Shown here: one piece after another, positions 1-5,387 of the stretch
How the letters are laid out: each line of letters begins with the position of its first letter
How positions within the stretch are numbered: position 1 is the stretch's first letter
NCBI GenBank assembly: GCA_000433515.1
Contig: FR891069.1
Span: forward strand, 1 to 7,640
DNA from: Candidatus Colimorpha enterica
Lineage (GTDB): Bacteria > Bacillota > Clostridia > Oscillospirales > CAG-272
Direction of reading: 5' to 3'
Length of the DNA stretch: 7,640 nt
Made by a program: the position numbers and the translations under genes
The notes under the pieces: generated by a model
Seen by the model: only the letters and a program-made list of their open reading frames with translations
Database searches by the model: none
What the model was told of the DNA's origin: nothing

Positions 1-74
<74 letters not shown>

Positions 75-299
75 TTTGTATCTCAATCGCTTTGCAGCGG
101 TTAAAATCTTATTTGTCGAGTTTTGCTTCTTAGCTTACTCTTTTACTTTGTTTTTAAAGGAATTGTACGAGATCGTTTTACACTTTTCAGTTCAAGTTTT
201 TCTTGACACTTTCTTGTGCTTTGTACTTTCTCATTTGCTGTTCAATTTTCAAGGACCGCTTGTCGCTCTTACCTTTCGGCTTCGTGCGGCAGGGTTTAT
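75..299 (-). other. rRNA operon leader (pre-16S 5' region)
   Basis: This 225-nt stretch lies between the last rRNA promoter and mature 16S, so it would be transcribed as the pre-rRNA leader and removed during processing. On the minus strand it carries a GGTCCTTGAAAATTGAACAG segment (238-257). It resembles the boxA-type CTTTGAAAACT element of Firmicutes rrn leaders, which binds the Nus antitermination complex. The rest is A-rich on the transcribed strand. The partner strand of the processing stem lies 3' of 16S, outside the window. No protein-coding gene is supported here; open frames on the plus strand lack ribosome sites and codon logic. Confidence 0.75.
238..257 (-). promoter_or_regulatory. 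boxA-like antitermination element in rrn leader
   Basis: The minus strand reads GGTCCTTGAAAATTGAACAG. It is close to the conserved CTTTGAAAACT-type boxA segment found upstream of 16S and 23S in Firmicutes. It is placed between the promoters and the mature 16S 5' end, as expected. The assignment is by resemblance; no clear boxB hairpin was identified beside it. Confidence 0.5.
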
Positions 300-328
300 A
301 TTCTACCACACTTTGCTTCTTTTGTCAA
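300..328 (-). promoter_or_regulatory. rRNA promoter proximal to 16S (third of three)
   Basis: The minus strand has a -35 TTGACA (323-328), a 17-bp spacer and a -10 TAGAAT (300-305). Transcription would start near 293. Three A-tracts of 5-6 bases lie just upstream (331-362), about 10.5-11 bp apart centre to centre, consistent with an UP element or intrinsic bend. Its -10 is the only one of the three that departs from TATAAT. Confidence 0.9.
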
Positions 329-416
329 GAGGTTTTTCAAACTTTTTTCAAAGTTTTTTGAGCTCCGTTCGCTTTCGCTTCCCTTCGCTCTTTCCCTCTC
401 CTGAGGCGACCTGATT

Positions 417-445
417 ATTATATCACTTTCAGTCGGGTTTGTCAA
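417..445 (-). promoter_or_regulatory. rRNA promoter, middle of three
   Basis: The minus strand has TTGACA (440-445), a 17-bp spacer and TATAAT (417-422), a full sigma-A consensus. It lies 117 bp upstream of the 16S-proximal promoter. The same phased A-tract block (449-479) sits upstream of the -35. The spacer sequence ACCCGACTGAAAGTG is nearly the same as in the distal copy, showing that the promoters arose by duplication. Confidence 0.93.
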
Positions 446-539
446 GAGGTTTTTCACTTTTTTTCAAAAGTTTTTTTCGCAGGCCGCTTTCGCTTTCTCC
501 CGCTTTCCCTCTCTTTTCTCCCCCCCTGAAGGCTTGTAT

Positions 540-568
540 ATTATAGCACTTCGGTCGGGGTTTGTCAA
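540..568 (-). promoter_or_regulatory. rRNA promoter, distal of three
   Basis: The minus strand has TTGACA (563-568), a 17-bp spacer and TATAAT (540-545), a full consensus match. It lies 123 bp upstream of the middle promoter. A-tracts of 6-7 bases at 571-601 form the same upstream block as in the other two copies. The spacer ACCCCGACCGAAGTGC is a close variant of the middle promoter's spacer. Confidence 0.93.
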
Positions 569-659
569 TACTTTTTTATGTTTTTTTCAATATTTTTTTC
601 GCAATTCCACATATTGCGTCACCCATAAAAACCCACACAATATATTGTCCCTCATACCC

Positions 660-688
660 TTGAAAACCGCCTCCTCATATGATATAAT
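660..688 (+). promoter_or_regulatory. Promoter of the methyltransferase gene
   Basis: TTGAAA (660-665), a 17-bp spacer and TATAAT (683-688) form a near-consensus sigma-A promoter about 30 bp ahead of the start codon. The expected start point near 695 gives a short leader of about 24 nt that contains the ribosome site GGAGGA at 705-710. It diverges from the rRNA promoters, with about 90 bp between the two -35 regions. Confidence 0.88.
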
Positions 689-718
689 ATCCGCATACAC
701 ATCCGGAGGACACACAAA

Positions 719-1891
719 ATGGACAACTCAGCCCGACTTCTTTCAATGCTTGACCGCACGATCTCGTCCGGCACCCTTAAAAAAATAACCCTCAGCAAGC
801 CCCTCGACAGATCGGTTCTCCGTGCCGAATGCCGCGGGGTCACAATAAAAAACTCTCCGTTCATCCAGTGCGAGACCTTCACGTCGGACGGAAAAGCTCT
901 GCATAAAAACATTCCGCTCGCCGAAGCTGCCGATTACCTTGCCGGCACCCTCGGAACACAGTACCGTCAGATGAATATAATGACCACCGGCGGCGACGCG
1001 GAGGCGCGTGTTTCCTCAAAGGGAAAGCTGACAGTCTCCGGCAGCCCCGGCGTAGGACAGCGTATTGAGCCGGCATCTCACGACAGGGAAAAGCATCATA
1101 TCCTCACCGAGGGGACGGTATACGACTTTCTTGTCGCCCTTAATGTTACCGATTCCGACGGCAGGGTTTTCGACCGCCGCCGCGCGAAGTTCCGTCAGAT
1201 CGACCGTTTTCTACAATATATAAGCGACATATATCCCCGCCTGCCGCGCGAGGGACGGCTTTACGTCCTCGACCTCTGCTGCGGGAAGAGCTATCTCACC
1301 TTCGCCGCATACTGGTACCTGACCTCAGTGATGGGCAGGGAAGTGTCGATGGTCGGAGCCGACCTCAAGGCCGACGTCATCGCCTTCTGTTCCGACACCG
1401 CACAGAAACTCGGCTGTTCCGGGCTTTCCTTCGTGTGCTGTGACATTATGAAATTCGTCCCGGAGCGCTCGCCGGACCTCGTCCTGTCGCTCCATGCCTG
1501 CGATACCGCAACCGACATAGTCCTGACAACCGCCGCACGGCTCGGCGCAAAGGTCATCCTCTCCACCCCCTGCTGCCAGCACCAGCTTATGAACGACCTG
1601 AAGCCGGATTCACCGCTCGGCTCCGCACTTATGCCGGTAATGGAGCAGTCACTGCTGAAGCAGAAGCTCTGCGTCGCCCTGACCGACGCTCTCCGCTGTA
1701 AGCGCCTTGAAGCCGCAGGCTACTCAGTGACGGTGACCGAGCTTATCGACCCGGAGGACACCCCGAAAAACCTCCTCATCCGCGCCGTAAAGGTCCCCAT
1801 GCCCGCCGCAGTGAAGGAAAAGCACCGCGCGGAGCTCGAAGCACTTCAGGACCTCTGCGGAGTAAAGCTGTTCGGCGAAAACCTCTGCTGA
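719..1891 (+). CDS. Class I SAM-dependent methyltransferase (METTL25/GSTCD-like, Methyltransf_32 type)
   Basis: This is a 390-residue soluble protein with a Rossmann-type methyltransferase domain in its second half. Visible motifs are the SAM-binding motif I VLDLCCGKSYLTF (183-195), the acidic motif II GADLK (213-217), a CD pair (241-242), the motif-IV-like LSLHACDTATD (256-266) and PCCQHQL (284-290). The LHACDTATD plus PCCQH pair marks the PF13679 group, which includes eukaryotic METTL25 and GSTCD. Many Clostridia carry a similar protein of about 390 residues with an N-terminal region of about 130 residues (here ITLSKPLDRS near 23-32). The substrate is not known to me; RNA is a reasonable guess but the sequence does not show it. 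Start choice: GGAGGA lies 8 nt before ATG, and a consensus promoter lies just upstream. It is a single-gene unit, divergent from rRNA. Motif I has CCGKSY rather than the more usual GCGKSY. Confidence 0.9.
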   Translation: MDNSARLLSMLDRTISSGTLKKITLSKPLDRSVLRAECRGVTIKNSPFIQCETFTSDGKALHKNIPLAEAADYLAGTLGTQYRQMNIMTTGGDAEARVSSKGKLTVSGSPGVGQRIEPASHDREKHHILTEGTVYDFLVALNVTDSDGRVFDRRRAKFRQIDRFLQYISDIYPRLPREGRLYVLDLCCGKSYLTFAAYWYLTSVMGREVSMVGADLKADVIAFCSDTAQKLGCSGLSFVCCDIMKFVPERSPDLVLSLHACDTATDIVLTTAARLGAKVILSTPCCQHQLMNDLKPDSPLGSALMPVMEQSLLKQKLCVALTDALRCKRLEAAGYSVTVTELIDPEDTPKNLLIRAVKVPMPAAVKEKHRAELEALQDLCGVKLFGENLC

Positions 1892-1936
1892 TCTCCGGAT
1901 ATCCCGCAAAAAAATCCGTTAACAAAACGATTTATC

Positions 1937-1978
1937 AATAAATCCGTCGCCCGGATAACCGCAGACGACGGATTTATT
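1937..1978 (+). terminator. Hairpin terminator after the methyltransferase gene
   Basis: A perfect 13-bp inverted repeat (AATAAATCCGTCG at 1937-1949 and its complement at 1966-1978) encloses a 16-nt loop. The outer stem pairs are A/T, so the descending arm ends in a T-rich ATTTATTATT run. It begins 46 bp after the stop codon and directly abuts the -35 of the next promoter. The loop is large and the T-run is broken, so strength is uncertain. Confidence 0.65.
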
Positions 1979-1979
1979 A

Positions 1980-2009
1980 TTGACAATTCAGTATATATTA
2001 TGCTATAAT
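1980..2009 (+). promoter_or_regulatory. Toxin mRNA promoter (extended -10 consensus)
   Basis: TTGACA (1980-1985), an 18-bp spacer and TATAAT (2004-2009), with TG one base before the -10 (extended -10). The expected start is G2016, seven bases after the -10. There is no annotated-size gene immediately downstream; the transcript instead enters a 155-nt structured leader and the small toxin frame. Confidence 0.9.
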
Positions 2010-2015
2010 GTTACC

Positions 2016-2171
2016 GTAAAGAACAGCTTGTCAGGCGGCAAACGGCGGCTATCCCATAAAAATGGGATTGTTTCCGTGCTCCTCGCGTTAAGTGTTATCG
2101 ACTCTTTTCGGGAGGAGCGAGAAAAAACTTTTTTGTTTCCTCCCAGACAACTCCGGGAGGAGGTGATAACG
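2016..2171 (+). promoter_or_regulatory. Structured toxin mRNA leader with switchable ribosome site
   Basis: The 5' leader carries several hairpins. ATCCCAT (2051-2057) pairs with ATGGGAT (2062-2068) around AAAA. GCTCCTC (2078-2084) pairs with GAGGAGC (2112-2118). TCCTCCC (2138-2144) can pair either with GGGAGGA at 2110-2116 or with GGGAGGA at 2155-2161. The latter is part of the ribosome site AGGAGGTGAT (2158-2167), a ten-base match to the 16S 3' tail, 8 nt (from GGAGG) ahead of the GTG start. The two TCCTCCC pairings exclude each other, so one fold hides the site and the other frees it. The structures are read by eye; no folding energy was computed. Confidence 0.6.
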
Positions 2172-2281
2172 GTGTATGTCACTTTGGGTGAATTGCTTAC
2201 TCTTTTGGGATACTTATCGATACCGTTGCACTTTGTGTCACGGTGTTCGCGCTTATCACACGCGGCAACAAAAAGAAATAA
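2172..2281 (+). pseudogene. Holin-like type I toxin, frame broken by one base at 2204-2210
   Basis: From GTG at 2172 the frame reads VYVTLGELLTLLG. After codon GGA (2208-2210) it continues out of family into a 43-residue product ending at 2303. Read with a -1 shift there, it continues as ILIDTVALCVTVFAL then ITRGNKKK and stops at TAA 2279-2281. The composite is 36 residues: a short MYVTxxEL-type N-terminus, one hydrophobic membrane span (about residues 8-29) and a basic KKK tail. This is the layout of the Firmicutes putative holin-like toxins (Hol_Tox; TxpA/BsrG-like), which act at the membrane. GTG is favoured because AGGAGGTGAT sits at ideal distance. The promoter, ribosome site, antisense RNA and terminators all look intact, so the break may be recent, a sequence error in the TTTTGGG run, or less likely a -1 frameshift site. 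Confidence 0.75.
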
Positions 2282-2314
2282 CCGCCCCCAACTTCCAATC
2301 TGAGGCGGATATTT
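2276..2314. terminator. Two-way terminator between toxin frame and antisense RNA
   Basis: AAATAACCGCC (2276-2286) and GGCGGATATTT (2304-2314) pair over 11 positions with one mismatch, around a 17-nt loop. On the minus strand the stem is followed by TTATTTCTTTTTGTT, a good U-tract that would end the antisense RNA near 2265. On the plus strand it is followed by a weaker T-rich stretch. The left arm overlaps the toxin's shifted-frame stop codon. Confidence 0.75.
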
Positions 2315-2339
2315 CTTAGTAAATATAACCCTTGGTGAG

Positions 2340-2363
2340 GAGCAGCCGTCTTTCGGGCTGTTC
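2340..2363 (+). terminator. Hairpin at the distal end of the toxin transcript
   Basis: GAGCAGCC (2340-2347) pairs with GGCTGTTC (2356-2363), 8 bp with one G-U pair, around loop GTCTTTCG, followed by TTTACATTCC. It is a possible second terminator for toxin transcripts that pass 2314. The same sequence on the minus strand forms the 5' hairpin of the antisense RNA, a likely place for first contact between the two RNAs. Confidence 0.5.
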
Positions 2364-2374
2364 TTTACATTCCT

Positions 2375-2403
2375 ATTATATCATGCCGGATCCGTTTTGT
2401 CAA
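2375..2403 (-). promoter_or_regulatory. Antisense RNA (antitoxin) promoter
   Basis: The minus strand reads TTGACA (2398-2403), a 17-bp spacer and TATAAT (2375-2380), a perfect sigma-A consensus. It faces the toxin promoter at 1980-2009. No gene lies downstream on this strand before the two-way terminator, so its product is a short RNA. Confidence 0.9.
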
Positions 2404-2448
2404 CGGATTTTTTATTTTCAGATTATTTTTAAGAAATCATATAAACAC

Positions 2449-2480
2449 CCCCGCCGCCCGCAGACAAGCAGGCGGCGGAG
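2449..2480 (-). terminator. gyrA terminator
   Basis: A GC-rich inverted repeat (arms 2449-2461 and 2468-2480, 13 pairs including two G-U on the minus strand) has a 6-nt loop. It starts 34 bp after the gyrA stop codon. On the minus strand it is followed by GTGTTTATATGATTTC, a broken T-rich run. It probably ends the leftward gyr transcript before the toxin locus. Confidence 0.75.
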
Positions 2481-2514
2481 CTTCATTATATTATATGATC
2501 ATCAGTAACCGCCG

Positions 2515-5043
2515 TCACTCAGCCGTCCCGTCCCCGGAATCTGCGGGATTTCCGGAAACCTCAGCCTCATCCGTGACCGCCACAGCCTCAGTGTCCTCTT
2601 CTTCCTTTTCGACAACGGTGAAGTTTGACACAACGCTTCCTTCCTCCGGACGCATTACGATAACGCCGGATGCGGAGCGTGAGTATACCGGTATCTCCTC
2701 AACGCGTGTGCGGATGACCGTTCCCTGATCGGTGATTATCAGGATGTCGTCGGTCTCAGAGACCGCTGCGATAGCGGCAAGCCTTCCCGTCCTGTCGCTG
2801 ACCGCCTGACACCTCATGCCCTTGCCTCCGCGGTTGTGAGCGGCAAAGTCAGAGAATTCGCAGCGCTTTCCGAAGCCCTTTTCGGTAACGGTAAGCAGCT
2901 TTTTGCTCTCATCAACGACGCAGACCCCGGCAACATGGTCGCCCTCTCCGGGACGGATGCCTATGACGCCGCGCGAATTTCTTCCGGTCGGAGTGACGGA
3001 GGATATCGGGAACCTGACCGCGTTTCCTTCGCCCGTCGCGATAAGCAGCTCATCCTCCTGCCCGGTCGAACGGACATAGATAAGCTCGTCACCCTCGTCA
3101 AGAGTGATGGCACGCTTTCCGCCCTTCCTCTGATAAGCAAACTCGGAAATTGCCGTGCGCTTCACGATGCCGTTGTTCGTCACCATGGTCAGGCACCCGT
3201 CGCCCTCGAAATCGTCAAGCGATATAAGCGCCGTGATCTTCTCGCCCTTCTCGATATCAATAACGTTGACCGCCGCCGTGCCCTTTGCCGTGCGGGAGCT
3301 TTCCGGTATCAGGTATGCCTTCTTGACATGTACCTTTCCGGTGTTCGTGAACATCAGCAGGAAGGAGTGGGAATTGACCGCGACGACCTGATCCACAACG
3401 TCCTCTTCCTTCGTCGCCATGCCGATGACGCCCTTTCCGCCGCGCTTTTGCGCCGAATATATGTCGGAGGGCAGACGCTTGATGTATCCGTCCTTCGTCA
3501 GCGTGATTACGCAGGTGTGTCGCTCGATAAGATCCTCGTAAACGATCTCGTTCGCAGAGGCAACTATCTCCGTGCGCCTCTCGTCGGCATATTTTCTCTT
3601 TATCTCAAGCAGATCGTTCTTGATTATCTCCTTGATCCTCCACTCGTTGGCAAGGATGTCCTCAAGATCGCTGATAAGCGCAAGCAGCCTGTTCAGCTCG
3701 TCCTCCGTCTTCTGACGCTCAAGACCCGTCAGCTTGCCGAGGGTCATGTCAACAATTGCCTGCGCCTGCTCGTCGGAAAGCCCGAACCTCTCGCAAAGCG
3801 TTGCCTTTGCCTCCGGGATGGACGGGGAAGTCTTCATTATCTCAACGATCTCGTCGATGTTGTCGATGGCTGTCAGATATCCCTCAAGAATGTGTGCGCG
3901 CGCCTTTGCCTTTGCAAGGTCAAATATCGTGCGGTTCTTGATGACGCTCTCCTGATGCGCAATATAGTGATCAAGCACCTGCGGGAGCGAAAGCACCTTC
4001 GGCTCGCCGTTCACGATGGCAAGCATATTGATGGAGCAGGTGTCCTCCAGCTGAGAGTATTTGTAGAGCTGATTGAGTATGACCTCGCCGTTCGCGTCGC
4101 GTCGGTAGTCGAATACTATCTTTATCGTCCCCTGGTTTGAAAGATCGCGGACATCGATGATCCCGTAGATCTTCTTTTCCTTGACAAGGTTGGCAACCGA
4201 CTCGATAAGCGCGCTCTTGTTCGCCATGTACGGTATCTCGGTGATGATTATCTGGTGCTTATCCTCATCGATGGTCGCCCTTGAGCGCACCCTCAGCCGC
4301 CCGCGCCCGGTGGTGTAAGCCTCGATTATGCCGTTCACACCGTAAATTGTGCCTCTTGTCGGGAAATCGGGACCCTTTATGTAGTCCATAAGCTGCGGAA
4401 CCGTGCATTCCGGATTGTCCATGCGGAAAACCGTCGCGTCAACTACCTCGCCGAGGTTGTGCGGAGGAACGTTTGTCGCCATACCGACGGCAATTCCGAC
4501 CGCGCCGTTGACAAGAAAGTTCGGAAACCGCGACGGCAGCACCGAAGGCTCCTCACGCGTGTTGTCGAAGTTCCTGTCCATTTTGACAACGTTCTTTTCA
4601 AGGTCGCGCATCATCTCGTCGGAAAGACGCGCCAGTCTTGCCTCGGTGTAACGGTAAGCCGCAGGCGGGTCGCCGTCAACCGAACCGAAGTTTCCTTTGC
4701 CCTCTATAAGCGGATAGCGGTAGGAAAAATCCTGCGCCATTCTGACCATCGTGCCGTAAACGGCAGAGTCTCCGTGAGGATGATAATGTCCGAGAACGGC
4801 ACCGACCGTCATAGCGGATTTCCGGAACTCGTTGTCGTGAGTGAGATGGTCCTCATACATTGCGTAAAGAATACGCCTCTGTCCCGGCTTCATACCGTCG
4901 CGCACATCGGGAAGCGCACGCGATATGATAACGCTCATGGCATACTGGATAAACGAGGTCTTGACCTCCTTCTCCATATGAACGTCTATTATCCTCTGGT
5001 CGGGATATTCGTAATTTTTTTCTTCTTCTCTTTTACTGCTCAT
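2515..5043 (-). CDS. gyrA: DNA gyrase subunit A
   Basis: The 842-residue cytoplasmic subunit A forms the A2B2 gyrase that introduces negative supercoils using ATP. The N-terminal breakage-rejoining domain covers about residues 15-500, with the catalytic tyrosine Y132 in AAYRYTEARL. The C-terminal DNA-wrapping beta-pinwheel follows (about 505-812), with the GyrA box as QKRGGKG (532-538) and weaker copies QRKGGKR and HNRGGKG. That box and the length separate it from ParC. The last 30 residues are an acidic, low-complexity tail. In the quinolone-contact helix the sequence is HPHGDSAVYGTMV: S93 matches E. coli S83, but G97 stands where E. coli has D87. Start: AAAGGA (5049-5054 on the minus strand) lies 5 nt before ATG. 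It lies downstream of gyrB in the same direction but 586 bp away, so it may need its own promoter; I see no clear one. Confidence 0.97.
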   Translation of the reverse strand: MSSKREEEKNYEYPDQRIIDVHMEKEVKTSFIQYAMSVIISRALPDVRDGMKPGQRRILYAMYEDHLTHDNEFRKSAMTVGAVLGHYHPHGDSAVYGTMVRMAQDFSYRYPLIEGKGNFGSVDGDPPAAYRYTEARLARLSDEMMRDLEKNVVKMDRNFDNTREEPSVLPSRFPNFLVNGAVGIAVGMATNVPPHNLGEVVDATVFRMDNPECTVPQLMDYIKGPDFPTRGTIYGVNGIIEAYTTGRGRLRVRSRATIDEDKHQIIITEIPYMANKSALIESVANLVKEKKIYGIIDVRDLSNQGTIKIVFDYRRDANGEVILNQLYKYSQLEDTCSINMLAIVNGEPKVLSLPQVLDHYIAHQESVIKNRTIFDLAKAKARAHILEGYLTAIDNIDEIVEIMKTSPSIPEAKATLCERFGLSDEQAQAIVDMTLGKLTGLERQKTEDELNRLLALISDLEDILANEWRIKEIIKNDLLEIKRKYADERRTEIVASANEIVYEDLIERHTCVITLTKDGYIKRLPSDIYSAQKRGGKGVIGMATKEEDVVDQVVAVNSHSFLLMFTNTGKVHVKKAYLIPESSRTAKGTAAVNVIDIEKGEKITALISLDDFEGDGCLTMVTNNGIVKRTAISEFAYQRKGGKRAITLDEGDELIYVRSTGQEDELLIATGEGNAVRFPISSVTPTGRNSRGVIGIRPGEGDHVAGVCVVDESKKLLTVTEKGFGKRCEFSDFAAHNRGGKGMRCQAVSDRTGRLAAIAAVSETDDILIITDQGTVIRTRVEEIPVYSRSASGVIVMRPEEGSVVSNFTVVEKEEEDTEAVAVTDEAEVSGNPADSGDGTAE

Positions 5044-5079
5044 GATATTCCTTTCTTCTGGAAGGATAATTGTTATTAA

Positions 5080-5379
5080 TCAGCCTTCCCCTTGAGGGGA
5101 AGGTGTCGAGTAGTTCCGCTTGCGGAACTACAACGGATTGAGGTGTAGCGCGTCAGCGCGTTGCGAAGCGCAAAGTTACATTTTCATCAGTAAAACGTTT
5201 CCGCAAGCGGAACCTACACCTCATCACCGCCTGCGGGTGGAGCTGTCTCGCTGCGGCTCGTGTCAGTAGCAGTTCCGCAAGCGTAACTGCGGCTCTTGAC
5301 CTCCCCCGCGGTTCTTGACCTCCCCGGAGGTCAATTCACTACCAAGCCCCTGCTTCGCAGCCCTCAAGGGGAAGCCTGA
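5080..5379. mobile_element. MITE-like structured repeat between gyrB and gyrA
   Basis: This 300-bp non-coding element has 19-bp imperfect terminal inverted repeats: TCAGCCTTCCCCTTGAGGG (5080-5098) and its complement at 5361-5379, one mismatch. It is full of internal palindromes. These include CCTTCCCC-TTGA-GGGGAAGG (5084-5103), a 22-bp one at 5110-5131 (GTAGTTCCGC arms), TTCCGC-AA-GCGGAA near 5199-5212, TTGACCTCC-CC-GGAGGTCAA (5315-5334), and a wider pair TGAGGTGTAG (5139-5148) with CTACACCTCA (5214-5223). No transposase is present and I see no clear target duplication. Similar hairpin-rich repeats starting with a CTTCCCCTTGAGGGGAAG core are familiar from gut Clostridia. It would be transcribed if gyrB reads through into gyrA. 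Confidence 0.7.
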
Positions 5380-5387
5380 GGAAAACC

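Larger units (their letters stand above)
290..601 (-). repeat. Three diverged tandem promoter modules (about 120 bp period)
   Basis: Three copies of one module follow each other: A-tract block, TTGACA, 17-bp spacer, -10, then a spacer region rich in CGCTTTCGCTT and CCCTCTC on the plus strand (369-402 and 485-521). The period is 117-123 bp. The A-tract block has the same pattern in each copy (A6-7, gap, A6-7, gap, A5-6). The conserved parts are the functional promoter parts, which suggests selection for high rRNA output rather than a random repeat. Confidence 0.85.
2016..2368. repeat. 12-bp inverted repeat marking both RNA 5' ends
   Basis: GTAAAGAACAGC occurs at 2016-2027 on the plus strand and at 2357-2368 on the minus strand. 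In both cases it lies at the same distance (7 bases) from a TATAAT, so it forms the first 12 nt of each predicted RNA. Within a toxin mRNA that reaches 2368, its 5' and 3' ends would therefore be able to pair over 12 bp, extendable by two G-U pairs and one G-C pair. Confidence 0.8.
2265..2368 (-). ncRNA. Antisense RNA antitoxin (predicted, about 100 nt)
   Basis: A full consensus promoter at 2375-2403 points leftward and predicts a start at C2368 (G in the RNA). A strong hairpin plus U-tract stops it near 2265. The RNA would be fully complementary to the 3' end of the toxin transcript, including the last codons of the toxin frame (2265-2281). The geometry, a short convergent RNA overlapping the toxin mRNA 3' end, is that of txpA/RatA and bsrG/SR4 in Bacillus. 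It contains no credible reading frame. Its first 12 nt, GTAAAGAACAGC, equal the first 12 nt of the toxin mRNA. Its function as antitoxin is inferred from this layout, not shown. Confidence 0.75.

Noticed and set aside
76..414. Plus-strand open frame rich in Phe and Leu in the rRNA leader
   Set aside because: It crosses one rRNA promoter and runs into a second; the hydrophobic look comes from T-rich DNA, and there is no ribosome site.
1980..2303. 107-residue frame starting near the toxin promoter
   Set aside because: Its start overlaps the promoter itself, upstream of the predicted transcript start. Only the segment from GTG 2172 has a ribosome site.
2176..2319. ATG at 2176 as the toxin start
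   Set aside because: It reads a different frame (MSLWVNCLLFWDTYRYR) with no membrane span or basic tail of the family, and its ribosome-site spacing is too long compared with GTG at 2172.
2836..4140. Long plus-strand open frame of 434 residues inside gyrA
   Set aside because: It is antisense to a clear gyrA, has no ribosome site or recognisable domain, and the frame is open because of the GC-biased codon pattern of gyrA.
4459..5079. Plus-strand 206-residue open frame opposite the gyrA 5' end
   Set aside because: Shadow of gyrA codons; basic, low-quality composition with no family signal or start signal.
5080..5379. CRISPR-like array or tRNA in the repeat-rich gyrB-gyrA gap
   Set aside because: The repeats are unequal palindromes without regular spacers, and no cloverleaf or CCA end is present.
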